The notes: generated by a model not told the origin, from the sequence alone. A DNA stretch of 64,000 nucleotides from Acidianus brierleyi (GCF_003201835.2 NZ_CP029289.2:1364001-1428000), one strand, 5' to 3'. Shown: positions 22,545 through 31,994, counted from the first letter of the stretch. Program-made: numbers and translations.

Positions 22545-22922
22545 CTAACCCTTCGTTAACTTAGTTTCATCTACATTATAATAAGTTATATCACCGTATT
22601 TATCTACTATAGAGAGATATACATCTACTCTCAATGACTTTGATAATTTAACAATTTTTTCCAGGTCTGACACCAATATCGGTTGATTTTCAGTTAATAC
22701 GTATACTAATGAGCCATGCTCATTTGAATTTTTTTTCTCTATAAATATGAAATCTTGAGATTTTGAGAGAGATATTCTTTTTCCTTTATTCTTAAGATCT
22801 ATATAAACAACTATCTTGTCCCATATTAATTTATCCTTATCATAATTCTTTTTTACATAATCTATAATTTCATCTATATCCAAATCTATTTGAAATTTTT
22901 TTATTATTTCATCTATATCCAT
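22545..22922 (-). CDS. Putative structural (non-catalytic) subunit of tRNA-splicing endonuclease
   Basis: A 125-residue protein whose order of elements follows the EndA catalytic-domain fold: IVVYIDLKNKGKRI (as in YRDLRxRGY), SQDFIFIEKK, HGSLVYVL, a helix DLEKIVKLSKSLRVDVYLSIVD, and the ending YGDITYYNV, the hallmark DEEGDITYY strand. The lysine expected before the last strand is absent, so the catalytic triad is incomplete. Crenarchaeal endonuclease is a heterotetramer of a catalytic and such a shortened subunit. Assigned from motif order by eye. It forms an operon with hisS. Five intron-containing tRNAs are in this window. Confidence 0.7.
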   Translation of the reverse strand: MDIDEIIKKFQIDLDIDEIIDYVKKNYDKDKLIWDKIVVYIDLKNKGKRISLSKSQDFIFIEKKNSNEHGSLVYVLTENQPILVSDLEKIVKLSKSLRVDVYLSIVDKYGDITYYNVDETKLTKG

Positions 22923-23009
22923 ATATTATCACCAAACTTTCGATCAAGACACCCACAATTAACATTTGTAAAACAAACGATTTGTATATACTTTAAAACA
23001 TTATTCTTT

Positions 23010-23528
23010 ATGAAATGCCCATCATGCGGATCAACAAACATAATATGGAAATCAAAAGAAGGAATTGTAGTATGTAGTGACTGCGGTCTTGTAATAGATG
23101 ATAAAGCATATGACTATTATCCTATTTACTTTGATAAAGAAATTAAAAATACTATAAACTCATTACAGTCTAAAAACATGGAAAGAGATAGTTATAGAGT
23201 TATCTCTAAAAAAATAAAAATTACAAATAATTATAATATCAATAGAAATCAAAATGTTGCAAAAAGTAATAATATAATAGCATTAGAACTATTAAAAATG
23301 AATTCTAGCGCATTAAAAATATATAATGTGATAAATGATAATGGATACTTATCTGGAACACAGATAAAAACTAAGGTAGCTGTGAGTTTCTATCTAAGTG
23401 GATATAATACTAGGAAGATAAGAAGTATTTTAGAAAAACTTCAAATAAACGAAAAATACTTTAGAAAAACCATAAAGAAACTTACTATGAAAGAAAAGAT
23501 AAGGATAATCGAAATGGCTAACATATGA
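23010..23528 (+). CDS. tfb3: Truncated TFB paralogue TFB3
   Basis: About 172 residues from ATG 23010. An N-terminal zinc ribbon (KCPSCGSTNIIWKSKEGIVVCSDCG) is followed by a low-complexity Asn/Lys linker and only part of a cyclin fold, so it lacks the full TBP/BRE-binding core of normal TFB. This fits TFB3 of Sulfolobales, which activates DNA-damage genes together with TFB1. The TATA-like box TTTGTATATACTTTA at 22981-22995 sits about 22 bases upstream, implying a leaderless transcript. Between endonuclease/hisS and the thermosome, with cedB just beyond, the order matches the UV-response neighbourhood known from Saccharolobus. Confidence 0.88.
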   Translation: MKCPSCGSTNIIWKSKEGIVVCSDCGLVIDDKAYDYYPIYFDKEIKNTINSLQSKNMERDSYRVISKKIKITNNYNINRNQNVAKSNNIIALELLKMNSSALKIYNVINDNGYLSGTQIKTKVAVSFYLSGYNTRKIRSILEKLQINEKYFRKTIKKLTMKEKIRIIEMANI

Positions 23529-23588
23529 GAGGAGCAAAAAATTTTTATATAAGCTTTTTCTAAGTGAACCAGAAAAGGTGAATTGGTA

Positions 23589-25250
23589 ATGGCCTCAACT
23601 GCTACAGTCGCAACTACACCGGAAGGTATACCTGTTATAATTTTAAAAGAAGGTTCAAGTAGAACTTATGGTAAAGAAGCTGTAAGAGCTAATATAGCCG
23701 CAGTAAAAGCTGTAGAAGAAGCGTTAAAGAGTACGTATGGACCTAGAGGAATGGACAAAATGTTAGTAGATAGTTTAGGCGATATTACTATTACAAACGA
23801 TGGCGCTACAATACTAGACAAAATGGACCTTCAACATCCTGCAGCTAAATTGCTAGTACAAATAGCTAAAGGTCAAGATGAAGAAACTGCAGACGGAACT
23901 AAAACAGCAGTAATATTCTCAGGAGAACTAGTTAAAAAAGCTGAGGATCTACTTTATAAAGACGTGCATCCTACAATAATAATAAGTGGGTATAAAAAAG
24001 CTGAAGAAGTAGCTTTGCAAACTATTCAAGAATTAGCTCAAACTGTTTCTATAAATGATACTGACTTATTAAGAAAAATTGCAATGACCTCTTTGAGCAG
24101 CAAAGCAGTGGCAGGTGCAAGAGAGTATATAGCAGATATTGTAGTAAAGGCTGTAACACAAGTTGCAGAACTAAGAGGAGATAAATGGTACGTAGATCTA
24201 GACAATATACAGATAGTTAAAAAAGCTGGAGGAAGTATAAATGATACTCAACTGGTTTATGGAATAGTTGTTGATAAAGAAGTAGTACACCCAGGTATGC
24301 CAAAAAGACTTGAAAATGCTAAAATAGCTTTAATAGATGCATCATTAGAAGTAGAAAAACCAGAACTTGATGCAGAAATAAGAATAAATGATCCAACACA
24401 AATGCAGAAATTCTTAGATGAAGAAGAAAATCTGATTAAAGAAAAAGTAGATAAAATTTTAGCAACAGGAGCAAATGTTATAATATGCCAAAAAGGAATC
24501 GATGAAGTAGCTCAGTCATATTTAGCTAAAAAAGGAGTATTAGCAGTAAGAAGAGCTAAGAAGAGCGATTTAGAGAAATTAGCTAGAGCTACAGGCGGTA
24601 GAGTAGTATCAAATATAGACGAAATCTCAGAGCAAGATTTAGGATATGCATCATTAATTGAGGAAAGAAAAGTAGGAGAAGATAAAATGGTATTTGTAGA
24701 AGGAGCAAAGAATCCAAAATCTATAAGCATATTAATTAGAGGAGGATTAGAAAGGTTAGTTGATGAAACAGAAAGAGCTTTAAGGGATGCATTAGGTACA
24801 GTTGCAGATGTCATAAAAGATGGTAGAGCCATAGCAGGTGGCGGAGCTGTAGAAATAGAAATTGCTAAGAAATTAAGGAAATATGCACCACAAGTTGGTG
24901 GGAAAGAACAATTAGCTGTAGAAGCTTATGCTAATGCATTAGAGAGTTTAGTATCTATTCTAATTGAAAATGCAGGGTTTGACCCCATTGATCTATTGAT
25001 GAAGCTAAGAAGTACTCATGAAAATGAGAATAACAAGTGGTATGGAATAGATCTCTATGCTGGACAACCAGTAGATATGTGGCAAAAAGGAGTAATAGAG
25101 CCAGCTCTTGTTAAGATGAATGCAATAAAAGCTGCTACAGAAGCAGCTACATTAGTTTTGAGAATAGATGATGTAGTAAGTGCTGGAAAGAAGAGTGGCG
25201 GAGAAAGTAAGACACCAGGCGGAGCTAATAAGCCATCAGAAGAAGACTAA
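23589..25250 (+). CDS. thsB: Thermosome (group II chaperonin) subunit
   Basis: About 553 residues. The apical, intermediate and equatorial parts are all present: [29 protein letters not shown], the ATP motif GDGT equivalent [35 protein letters not shown], and a Gly/Ser-rich C-terminal tail ending [10 protein letters not shown]. It folds proteins in the cytosol as a double ring. ATG 23589 is preceded by AGGTGA at 23576-23581; a TTG at 23583 is too close to it. The strong TATA-like ATTTTTATATAAG lies near 23540. The alpha/beta/gamma class is not certain. Confidence 0.95.
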   Translation: MASTATVATTPEGIPVIILKEGSSRTYGKEAVRANIAAVKAVEEALKSTYGPRGMDKMLVDSLGDITITNDGATILDKMDLQHPAAKLLVQIAKGQDEETADGTKTAVIFSGELVKKAEDLLYKDVHPTIIISGYKKAEEVALQTIQELAQTVSINDTDLLRKIAMTSLSSKAVAGAREYIADIVVKAVTQVAELRGDKWYVDLDNIQIVKKAGGSINDTQLVYGIVVDKEVVHPGMPKRLENAKIALIDASLEVEKPELDAEIRINDPTQMQKFLDEEENLIKEKVDKILATGANVIICQKGIDEVAQSYLAKKGVLAVRRAKKSDLEKLARATGGRVVSNIDEISEQDLGYASLIEERKVGEDKMVFVEGAKNPKSISILIRGGLERLVDETERALRDALGTVADVIKDGRAIAGGGAVEIEIAKKLRKYAPQVGGKEQLAVEAYANALESLVSILIENAGFDPIDLLMKLRSTHENENNKWYGIDLYAGQPVDMWQKGVIEPALVKMNAIKAATEAATLVLRIDDVVSAGKKSGGESKTPGGANKPSEED

Positions 25251-25257
25251 CATTTTT

Positions 25258-26856
25258 TTATAATTTTCTTATCTTTATTAGTAAAGGAGTTTTTGTATTT
25301 GGTGCTGATAATATAGCTTCACCAACGTCTAATTTATCTAATGCCGAATAGAGGTTATCTGGTAAAGAAAGAGAATCACGCAATATTTTCTTATCTATAT
25401 CGGACTTTATTGAATGAATAATTTTTATATTAGTATTCTTCATTACTGCGCTAGATATGGAAGAAGGAGATTGAGATATTATGCATAACCCTACTCCAAA
25501 TTTTCGTATTTCTGATATTAGCTTATCTATAAAATCATTTTCCACATTAAAGAAATTATGTGCTTCCTCAATTATTAATAACAGTTTTTTATCTGGCTTG
25601 TTATTCATATAAAAATCTGTTATATATTTAAGTAAAAATAATCCATACAGTTTTCTTAACCTGATATTATTTATGAAACTCAAATCAAATACTATACCTT
25701 TTTTACTTAATAGATCTATAATTTCTGGGTTTGTGTCAGCTGAGAACAATAATTTGCCTTTACTAGTAAATAAAGGATATAGTTTTCTTGCTAATGCATA
25801 TTTAACTTCCCTCATCCAATTTGATTGATCCTCAGTATTTTTTAATACATCGAGCATATCAGTTAATCTAAACCTCTTATCTTTTCTTAACTTTGATATT
25901 ATAAGAAATAATAAAAATCTTTGTGGATCAGTTAATTGCAATACGTCTCCTAGAATATCTATAATATCATCTATATCATTAAATTTTAATGGATTTATTT
26001 TATATAAATTTCTATAATTGTAGATAGTATAATCACTAAGTTTATTACTATATTCTCCATGCCAATCAAGTATCATTACGTTAAATCCCTTGTTAGAAAG
26101 TTCATTAGCTATTAGTGTTGCAGTGTTTGATTTTCCGCTACCAGTGCTACCAAATATTCCTATATGCCTAAGTACATCTGTAGATCTTATGCCAGTAGGA
26201 ACGGTTTGATTGTGAACTAACATGTCTCCTAATTCTATATCATAGTCTACTATTATTTTATCAATAGTAGGAGACTCCATTTTAATATCCATAACTCGTG
26301 CAAAATTGACATTACCGAAAGCTAAAGGAAGCGGTAAAGCTTTATTCGAGACTGGTACTGCTTCCAAAATTATATGAGGTGATACTACTTTAGCTATTTC
26401 TAGAATATTATCAAACTCATATAATATTTCATTTTCACAATCTTTACATTCTTTATAAACTACGATAGAAGAAGAAGCTTGCTTACCATTAACACTAGTA
26501 AGTATAAGATATTGATAATTTTTATTTCTAGCTATTAATGCGTTTAATAAATTATTTAACTCTTTTTGTAAATCAACTGGATTTTTATCAAATTCTTGCT
26601 TACCTATTATTTTTGCTGCTATACCTGAAACATAACTCTCATTCAGATTTAAAGTGAATATATTTCTCCTTATTAGAAATTTCCTAATAGAAATAAAAGA
26701 CTTTCCCCTTGTTAACACTATTGAAAATACAAAGGTTATTATAAGAACTATTATTAAGTAATATATTATATAACTTGCAATAAGATTTAATGCTACTAAC
26801 ATCAACAATATGGAAGATATTACCAAATAGAAAGGAAGTATCCTTCTGATTTCCAT
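25258..26856 (-). CDS. cedB: CedB-like HerA/VirB4-type ATPase of DNA import
   Basis: A 532-residue protein with two hydrophobic helices at the N-terminus (residues 5-48), then a HerA-type ATPase: Walker A IFGSTGSGKSNTATL near residue 235, WHGEYS (as in HerA/VirB4), Walker B KLLLIIEEAHNFF near 405 and GLCIISQSPS sensor. Membrane-anchored HerA-like ATPases of this size are CedB of the Sulfolobales Ced system, which imports chromosomal DNA after UV damage. Adjacency to tfb3 supports this. CedA genes are not in the window. It follows Cgi121 by 23 bases. Confidence 0.87.
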   Translation of the reverse strand: MEIRRILPFYLVISSILLMLVALNLIASYIIYYLIIVLIITFVFSIVLTRGKSFISIRKFLIRRNIFTLNLNESYVSGIAAKIIGKQEFDKNPVDLQKELNNLLNALIARNKNYQYLILTSVNGKQASSSIVVYKECKDCENEILYEFDNILEIAKVVSPHIILEAVPVSNKALPLPLAFGNVNFARVMDIKMESPTIDKIIVDYDIELGDMLVHNQTVPTGIRSTDVLRHIGIFGSTGSGKSNTATLIANELSNKGFNVMILDWHGEYSNKLSDYTIYNYRNLYKINPLKFNDIDDIIDILGDVLQLTDPQRFLLFLIISKLRKDKRFRLTDMLDVLKNTEDQSNWMREVKYALARKLYPLFTSKGKLLFSADTNPEIIDLLSKKGIVFDLSFINNIRLRKLYGLFLLKYITDFYMNNKPDKKLLLIIEEAHNFFNVENDFIDKLISEIRKFGVGLCIISQSPSSISSAVMKNTNIKIIHSIKSDIDKKILRDSLSLPDNLYSALDKLDVGEAILSAPNTKTPLLIKIRKL

Positions 26857-26879
26857 ACTAAATATTTTACTAAAATATA

Positions 26880-27251
26880 CTACTGAGACTTAACCGAATA
26901 CACTGCATTAAATGTTAGTGCTATACGTTCTGCTATGCCTTTTATCTCTATCTTATCAGAAAAATCATTTATATCCTCTTTACAACATGATATTAAATAT
27001 CCCTTATCTCCTTCCGATACTTTGTTTCTTTCTATACATTCCTTTATCTGAGTAGTGGAATTCAATAATAACATAAAATAAATAGACTTATCCTTAATCT
27101 TGGTGTTTTCCACATTAAAAAAAATATAGCAAGCTTGCCTAATTACAGATAATTGTGGTAACTCCTTTACAACTGTTGATACGCATCGGCCATCATAAGT
27201 TAGCTTCGATTTAATATCTTGATTCCATATAATCTCTCTAATTGTTAGCAA
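26880..27251 (-). CDS. cgi121: KEOPS complex subunit Cgi121
   Basis: A 123-residue protein. The central FMLLLNSTTQIKECIERNKVSEGDKGYLISCC matches the signature of archaeal Cgi121, which reads LLASGQRQI.EAI.....G...VCLI in relatives. Cgi121 binds the tRNA 3' CCA end and aids KEOPS in making t6A37. It lies between the Urm1-type gene (2 bases upstream) and cedB, so it is in an operon. The family is divergent and the call is by pattern. Confidence 0.72.
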   Translation of the reverse strand: MLTIREIIWNQDIKSKLTYDGRCVSTVVKELPQLSVIRQACYIFFNVENTKIKDKSIYFMLLLNSTTQIKECIERNKVSEGDKGYLISCCKEDINDFSDKIEIKGIAERIALTFNAVYSVKSQ

Positions 27252-27253
27252 AT

Positions 27254-27499
27254 TTAACCACCATGGTTTATCGGAATTACTCTTATTTCATTATTGAATA
27301 AAACTCTTTCATCATCAGTAAATAAGCGAATGTCTTTATCCCCTACTAAAACTATATATCCAGGTTTAACTTCATCTTTTTCATTTAATATTCCAAGATC
27401 CTTTAATTTAGCCTTTATAGAATAAAAACTATTTTCGTAGATTTCTACTGATTTACCATATTGCCTAGATAGTGGGCCTTCGAATACAATTTTTACCAA
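27254..27499 (-). CDS. urm1: Urm1/MoaD-like ubiquitin-fold protein
   Basis: An 81-residue beta-grasp protein ending in the required diglycine (PINHGG). KIVFEGPLSRQYGKSVEIYE opens the first hairpin; LVGDKDIRL and NNEIRVIPINHGG close the fold. Such proteins act as sulfur carriers and, in Sulfolobus, as covalent protein modifiers linked to proteasomal degradation. It sits 2 bases from S17e and 2 from Cgi121 in one operon. Whether it serves tRNA thiolation, molybdopterin or protein conjugation cannot be told from sequence. Confidence 0.85.
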   Translation of the reverse strand: MVKIVFEGPLSRQYGKSVEIYENSFYSIKAKLKDLGILNEKDEVKPGYIVLVGDKDIRLFTDDERVLFNNEIRVIPINHGG

Positions 27500-27501
27500 G
27501 C

Positions 27502-27723
27502 TTACTCCTCTACCTCTTCTTCAGTAGTGTGAACTGTCCTTGCTCTTTTAGCGTACCTAGTTAAATATCCTGCAACTCTGTTTCTAACCTTCTTAGAGTA
27601 AATATCTAGATATCTAGATACTAATTCCTTATTTTTTCCATAATCCTCTGTTATTTCATCAGCATATTTTTCATATAGTTCTGCTGAAACTCGTTTTATA
27701 TCACGTGTATATATATTTCCCAT
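27502..27723 (-). CDS. rps17e: 30S ribosomal protein S17e
   Basis: A 73-residue basic protein beginning MGNIYTRDIKRVSAELYEKY and ending with an acidic TTEEEVEE tail, the archaeal S17e pattern; RVAGYLTRYAKR is typical. It is the first gene of the S17e-Urm1-Cgi121-cedB run, so ribosomal expression may drive the downstream genes. Confidence 0.95.
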   Translation of the reverse strand: MGNIYTRDIKRVSAELYEKYADEITEDYGKNKELVSRYLDIYSKKVRNRVAGYLTRYAKRARTVHTTEEEVEE

Positions 27724-27765
27724 TAAGCATCACATTAACTAAAACATCGATTATACTTAAAAAAT

Positions 27766-28926
27766 TTAATCTGTACCTTGAGACGTATTCTCATAAATAC
27801 TACGTTTTGCTTTAGTAACATCAGATTCTTTCTTAAATCTAGGCTTTAATTTTTCAGTAATTAACGGTAATGTAGTATACTCCATTTCACTAGGTTCTAA
27901 TCTATGAGGCATAAATGGACCATGTCTTCTCATGTAGTCTGCAATATCTTCTGCTAATCTTCTAGTTTCGTCAAAAGCTGGATCATCAAATAGATCAGTA
28001 GGACCTACTAATCTACCGTTTTTAACATTAAATCCTAATCCTATTAATCTTGGTGGCCCATCAAATCTGGTAGCACGTGCATCTCTTTGTGATACTGGCA
28101 TTATAGGCCCATAATGGCTTCCTCTCATCCATCCTGGTACTAAATATGGGAATGAAAATGCCTCTAATGCTTCACCTAATGCAGGAAAACCATGTTGAAC
28201 CCTTATTATCATTACAGGGTCATCTTTTCCTACATATTTACCAGCTATCAAATTTAACCTTTCTATTGACGTTACTGCACCAATGTTATTGTCAGCTTTT
28301 CTATAAACTCTTCTTATAACATATTTTGATGGGGTTCCTATTAATCCTAAAATATCATATATTTCTTCTGGAGAATTAAGGATAACGCTTTCTCCTTCAA
28401 AAACATCTAATACTTCAAACTTGAATCCTTCATGCATAGTCGGATCTATTACTAAACCTGCTGTATTAAAAGGATCCGCAAACATTTTATACTGCGGATA
28501 ATTAAAGGCGCCTGGCTCAGTCTTATCGGCCATGAATACCACAAAAGGTTCTGCTGGTCTCTCTTCAATCTCCATTTCCGCTATTCCAGGTCCCATTCCC
28601 TTCAAATTACCAGAAAATGTATCAGAAAGAAGATCTTGCCCTGCAGCATATAGTCCTAAGTCTTTTGCAACTTTTGTTGCCTCTTTAAACGCTTCCCATG
28701 CAGTTTCATGAACTTTCGTATCAAGTTCTCCTCTATTATGCGTCATTATAAGTTCTAAATCATCACCTACATTTGTAACATAATAATCTATAATTATATT
28801 TTGTTTCTTGGCTTCTGCCAATACCTTATTAGCAGCAGCCATAGTATCAGGGTGAACAACGTGATGCCCTGCTAAACTACCTATATCGGCCTTTATTACA
28901 CTTATAGTAGTCTTCATATCTATCAT
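27766..28926 (-). CDS. fbp: Fructose-1,6-bisphosphate aldolase/phosphatase
   Basis: A 386-residue bifunctional enzyme of archaeal gluconeogenesis that condenses triose phosphates and dephosphorylates the product. Characteristic segments: KTTISVIKADIGSLAGHHVVHP at the N-terminus (metal and substrate aspartate), NRGELDTKVHETAWEAF, DLLSDTFSGNLKGMGPG, MADKTEPGAFNYP, and VGPTDLFDDPAFDETRRLA. ATG at 28917 (MKTTIS) is the usual family start, three codons inside. Confidence 0.96.
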   Translation of the reverse strand: MIDMKTTISVIKADIGSLAGHHVVHPDTMAAANKVLAEAKKQNIIIDYYVTNVGDDLELIMTHNRGELDTKVHETAWEAFKEATKVAKDLGLYAAGQDLLSDTFSGNLKGMGPGIAEMEIEERPAEPFVVFMADKTEPGAFNYPQYKMFADPFNTAGLVIDPTMHEGFKFEVLDVFEGESVILNSPEEIYDILGLIGTPSKYVIRRVYRKADNNIGAVTSIERLNLIAGKYVGKDDPVMIIRVQHGFPALGEALEAFSFPYLVPGWMRGSHYGPIMPVSQRDARATRFDGPPRLIGLGFNVKNGRLVGPTDLFDDPAFDETRRLAEDIADYMRRHGPFMPHRLEPSEMEYTTLPLITEKLKPRFKKESDVTKAKRSIYENTSQGTD

Positions 28927-28955
28927 TCTATACTGAGAGCTATTAAATTTTAGTT

Positions 28956-30758
28956 TTACTCTCTACTTGTTTCCATTGAATAATATTCTCCCTTGTCCTT
29001 TTGTAATCTATCAAGGTAACTATCTAGTTTATTCACTCTAGGCCTTCCACTATCTGCGTCTCTTCTAAAAGTTAGTCCTATTTCCTTTAAGAATATATTC
29101 ATGCCTTTTCTTAAACTAGTTGGAGAATATCCATGTCCTTCTTTACCAGGTTTACCTAGAAATACTATTAGCCTATCAGATATATAATCATGCAAAGCTA
29201 AATCATGGTCTACCATAAATGTTACGGCTTTTCTTTCTCTAGTTATTCTTTTTATTGCTTTAGCTACAATATAACGCTCCTCCACATCAAGATATGAAGA
29301 CGGTTCATCAAAAACGTACAAATCGGCCTGCTTAGCTAAAGTAGATGCTACGTATAGTTTCTGTAGTTCCCCTCCACTTAAATCCTTTACGTTAGATTCT
29401 AAAATTCTATGCAAATTCAGCCTCTTAATAACTTCTACAAAAAACCACGACGAAGAAGAAAGTATATCCTTACTACTATTCTCTAGAAATTGCTGAACGG
29501 TACCATTATAGTCCGGAACTAATCGTTGAGGTTTATATGATAAAGATATATTAGGTGGTATTATTTCTCCAAAGTCGGGTTTAATTTCGCCAACTAAAAT
29601 CCTTACAAAAGTAGTCTTGCCTATTCCATTCTGTCCTACTATACCTATAACTTCTCCTTCTCTAGCGTCTCCTTCATCAATATCTAGGCTAAAGTCTTCC
29701 ATTTTTTTGCTTATCTTACTCCATTGTATTCTTAACTTTATATTCTTTGAAAAATCTAAATCTGTAAGTTCTTTAAGTAAAAATTTTATTTCGTCCTGCC
29801 TAAATTTAATATTTTCTACTGGCAAATAACCATTAAGAAAATTATTTATACCTACTCTAGTAGAATATAATTTAGAAACTTTACCGTATACACTACTTTC
29901 TCCAAATATTATACTTATTAAATCAGCTAAATAATCCATAACAATTAGGTCATGATCTACTACTACAGTATATTTATTCCTAGTTAATTCTCTTATACCT
30001 TTTGCTACATTAATTCTTTCTTTAACGTCTAAATAAGAAGACGGCTCGTCAAACTCGTACACATCTGCTTCCCTCAATAATGTAGCAGCTACTAGAAGCT
30101 TCTGAAGTTCTCCTCCACTTAGATATTGTACAGATTTATCCCAAAAACTATCCATAAACAATAGGGATTTAACTTCATCTATTTTACCTCGTTCATCAAC
30201 TTTTGACAAAATATCTTTTACTATCCCTTTCAAGTATCGTGATACATATTCTATATATTGAATCTTATGTACAACTTTTAATTTTCTTGAATATAATTTA
30301 TAAAAATAATCATATAATTCCTTACCTTTAAATCGCTCCAAAACATTAACTGGCTCTAATTTAGCTGTTGGATCTCCAAAATTTGGAATCAACTCTCCAC
30401 CTAAAATTTTTAATATAGTAGTCTTTCCAGATCCGTTTTTACCTAATATCCCTATTACGTTTCCTTGTTTAAGAATAGGAAGTCCAAAAAGCTCAAATCC
30501 ATTAATCGTATATCTGTGAATTATATCAGATCCAAACTGGTCTGGTAAGTTAACAATGTCTATGGCATCAAAAGGACATTTTTTAACACAGATACCACAA
30601 CCAATGCATGTCTCTTCGTATATTATAGGTTTACCCTTAACTGTCTCTGAAAGTTCTATTGCCTTACTTCCAGATCTATTTATTGGGCAAAATCTTATAC
30701 ACTCCAAATTGCACTTATCGGGTTTACAAAAATCATAATTTATTACAGCAACACGCAA
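28956..30758 (-). CDS. abce1: ABCE1/Rli1 ribosome-recycling ATPase
   Basis: A protein of 600 residues. Two 4Fe-4S clusters form the N-terminal domain (CNLECIRFCP and CIGCGICVKKCPFDA, residues 12-65). Two ABC ATPase domains follow with Walker A GKNGSGKTT and GQNGIGKTT, and two LSGGELQK signatures; hinge sequences lie between and after. It splits post-termination ribosomes. The start codon is TTG at 30758 with GGTGTAAGGA just upstream. A short acidic peptide gene is 55 bases upstream on the same strand. Confidence 0.96.
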   Translation of the reverse strand: MRVAVINYDFCKPDKCNLECIRFCPINRSGSKAIELSETVKGKPIIYEETCIGCGICVKKCPFDAIDIVNLPDQFGSDIIHRYTINGFELFGLPILKQGNVIGILGKNGSGKTTILKILGGELIPNFGDPTAKLEPVNVLERFKGKELYDYFYKLYSRKLKVVHKIQYIEYVSRYLKGIVKDILSKVDERGKIDEVKSLLFMDSFWDKSVQYLSGGELQKLLVAATLLREADVYEFDEPSSYLDVKERINVAKGIRELTRNKYTVVVDHDLIVMDYLADLISIIFGESSVYGKVSKLYSTRVGINNFLNGYLPVENIKFRQDEIKFLLKELTDLDFSKNIKLRIQWSKISKKMEDFSLDIDEGDAREGEVIGIVGQNGIGKTTFVRILVGEIKPDFGEIIPPNISLSYKPQRLVPDYNGTVQQFLENSSKDILSSSSWFFVEVIKRLNLHRILESNVKDLSGGELQKLYVASTLAKQADLYVFDEPSSYLDVEERYIVAKAIKRITRERKAVTFMVDHDLALHDYISDRLIVFLGKPGKEGHGYSPTSLRKGMNIFLKEIGLTFRRDADSGRPRVNKLDSYLDRLQKDKGEYYSMETSRE

Positions 30759-30812
30759 TCCTTACACCATTCATAACATAATAAAAAGTATAATTTTTAA
30801 ATTAACTTTTAT

Positions 30813-30896
30813 TTACCATTCATCTTCTTCCCAATCTTCGTCTAGTTCATCTTCCCATTCTTCCTCTTCTAGATCTTCCTCCCAATCTTCTTCCAT
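30813..30896 (-). CDS. Short, highly acidic Trp-rich peptide (27 residues)
   Basis: An ATG frame of 27 codons that encodes only Met, Glu, Asp, Trp and Leu. It opens MEEDWEEDLEEEEWED and the W-E-[DE]-[DE] unit recurs four times; about 20 residues are acidic and 4 are Trp. A GGTG Shine-Dalgarno-like motif lies 7 bases before the ATG, and an ACTATTTATT box about 25 bases further upstream could be its promoter. It lies upstream of abce1, same strand. I recognise no family. The purine-biased repeat could in principle be non-coding, but the signals and composition argue for expression. Confidence 0.55.
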   Translation of the reverse strand: MEEDWEEDLEEEEWEDELDEDWEEDEW

Positions 30897-31314
30897 TGCA
30901 AAGCACCATTCAAACCTTGAATAAATAGTACTTATTTTTTTCTCATCTTAAACCTAGCTTATAAAGAAGTAAAAAGCATTAAGATGTTAAAAACTATTAC
31001 CAATTTTACACATATCACTAAAAAGATCATCTATGAATACAATATAACTTTGATATATTTTTATATATTTCAGTAACAAAGAGTCACAATTTAAAAAGTC
31101 TACTAAACGTTACTCCAAGATTATATAATTAGGTATCTCAATAATTATATATTAAAATCGTATTTTTATATATATTAATATAGGATTTTTTATAAAAAAT
31201 ATACCATTTAACTTACTGTTATTGAAGACTTTAAATGTGTAATGTATAAAGTCATATAAAGATTTATCATTTAATGAAGTTATACTGAATGAGTTTATTT
31301 TTATCTTTTTTAGT
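30897..31314. other. AT-rich intergenic region, no gene seen
   Basis: About 420 bases between the promoter of the acidic-peptide/abce1 unit and the small HTH gene. It is strongly A+T rich. I find only promoter-like AT runs, including TTTATTTTTA at 31294-31303 serving the gene at 31324. The minus-strand frame of about 107 codons at 31152-31475 crosses the HTH gene and is not supported. Confidence 0.55.
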
Positions 31315-31323
31315 ATGAAAATT

Positions 31324-31665
31324 ATGAACTCTAAGATAGAAGCAAAAATAGCACAGATGAGATGTGAAAATAAACCAGTTAAATTAATAGCAAAAAAACT
31401 TGGAATAAATAGAGATGACATAGAAGCCATTATTAAAAAATGGATTAATAATACTGATGACTTTTTAAATGACATTATAAAAAATAGAAAGGTAAAAAAT
31501 CCTAAAGCAGATCCTGGTTTTATAGTAAATTCTATCCAAGATCTTGAAGAATTGTTAAAGAACGATGATGTACTGGATTACATAGCTGTACACAGATCGG
31601 ATTACCATGATAGATTAATGGATTGTATTAGATATAAAATTTATAGATATTTAAATAAGGAATAA
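31324..31665 (+). CDS. Small protein with N-terminal helix-turn-helix, function unknown
   Basis: About 113 residues from ATG 31324; an in-frame ATG at 31315 is also possible. The TATA-like TTTATTTTTA at 31294-31303 is about 26 bases before 31324, favouring a leaderless start there. Residues 3-40 (IEAKIAQMRCENKPVKLIAKKLGINRDDIEAIIKKW) look like a resolvase/sigma-type HTH. The C-terminal half (DLEELLKNDDVLDYIAVHRSDYHDRLMDCIRYKIYRYL) is predicted helical and is not recognised. It is monocistronic, just outside the integrated element. It may be a regulator. Confidence 0.6.
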   Translation: MNSKIEAKIAQMRCENKPVKLIAKKLGINRDDIEAIIKKWINNTDDFLNDIIKNRKVKNPKADPGFIVNSIQDLEELLKNDDVLDYIAVHRSDYHDRLMDCIRYKIYRYLNKE

Positions 31666-31903
31666 TAATAGAAATAGTAGATTTTTTACATTTTTAACAT
31701 ATAATATAAACTAAAAATCGTTAGCCTCTATACATAACTACGACAATGAAAGAAAAGCCTAGCATTATGCATATAAACATGTATATAAACTAGATAATGC
31801 AAATAGCTAGACGAAAGAGTGTTAAGTCAGTTCTTTAATTGACGTTGTAAAATCATCTATAAAAATAAAAGAAGAGGCCTTAGGAGAATTCCTCTCCTAA
31901 CAG
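31666..31903. other. Intergenic DNA left of the integrated element, with a hairpin
   Basis: No open frame. A hairpin TTAGGAG (31880-31886) / CTCCTAA (31894-31900) with a 7-base loop lies just outside the left attachment repeat. Before integration it would have stood directly downstream of the tRNA-Arg gene, so it may have been part of its 3' flank. Confidence 0.5.
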
Positions 31904-31946
<43 letters not shown>

Positions 31947-31955
31947 ACTTATACA

Positions 31956-31994
31956 GTTGCATTTTATTGTATATTGAAAAGTGTTAATGTTGCG
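31956..31994. promoter_or_regulatory. Candidate integrase arm-type sites, left end
   Basis: Two copies of GTTGCR (31956-31961 and 31989-31994) lie just inside attL. Two GTTGCA copies (39679-39684 and 39700-39705) lie just inside attR. Paired short repeats close to both attachment sites are what tyrosine-integrase arm or accessory sites look like, but a hexamer can recur by chance in AT-rich DNA. Confidence 0.3.

Noticed and set aside
31152..31475. Minus-strand frame of 107 codons
   Set aside because: Hydrophobic low-complexity shadow in AT-rich DNA overlapping the promoter and start of the HTH gene at 31324.
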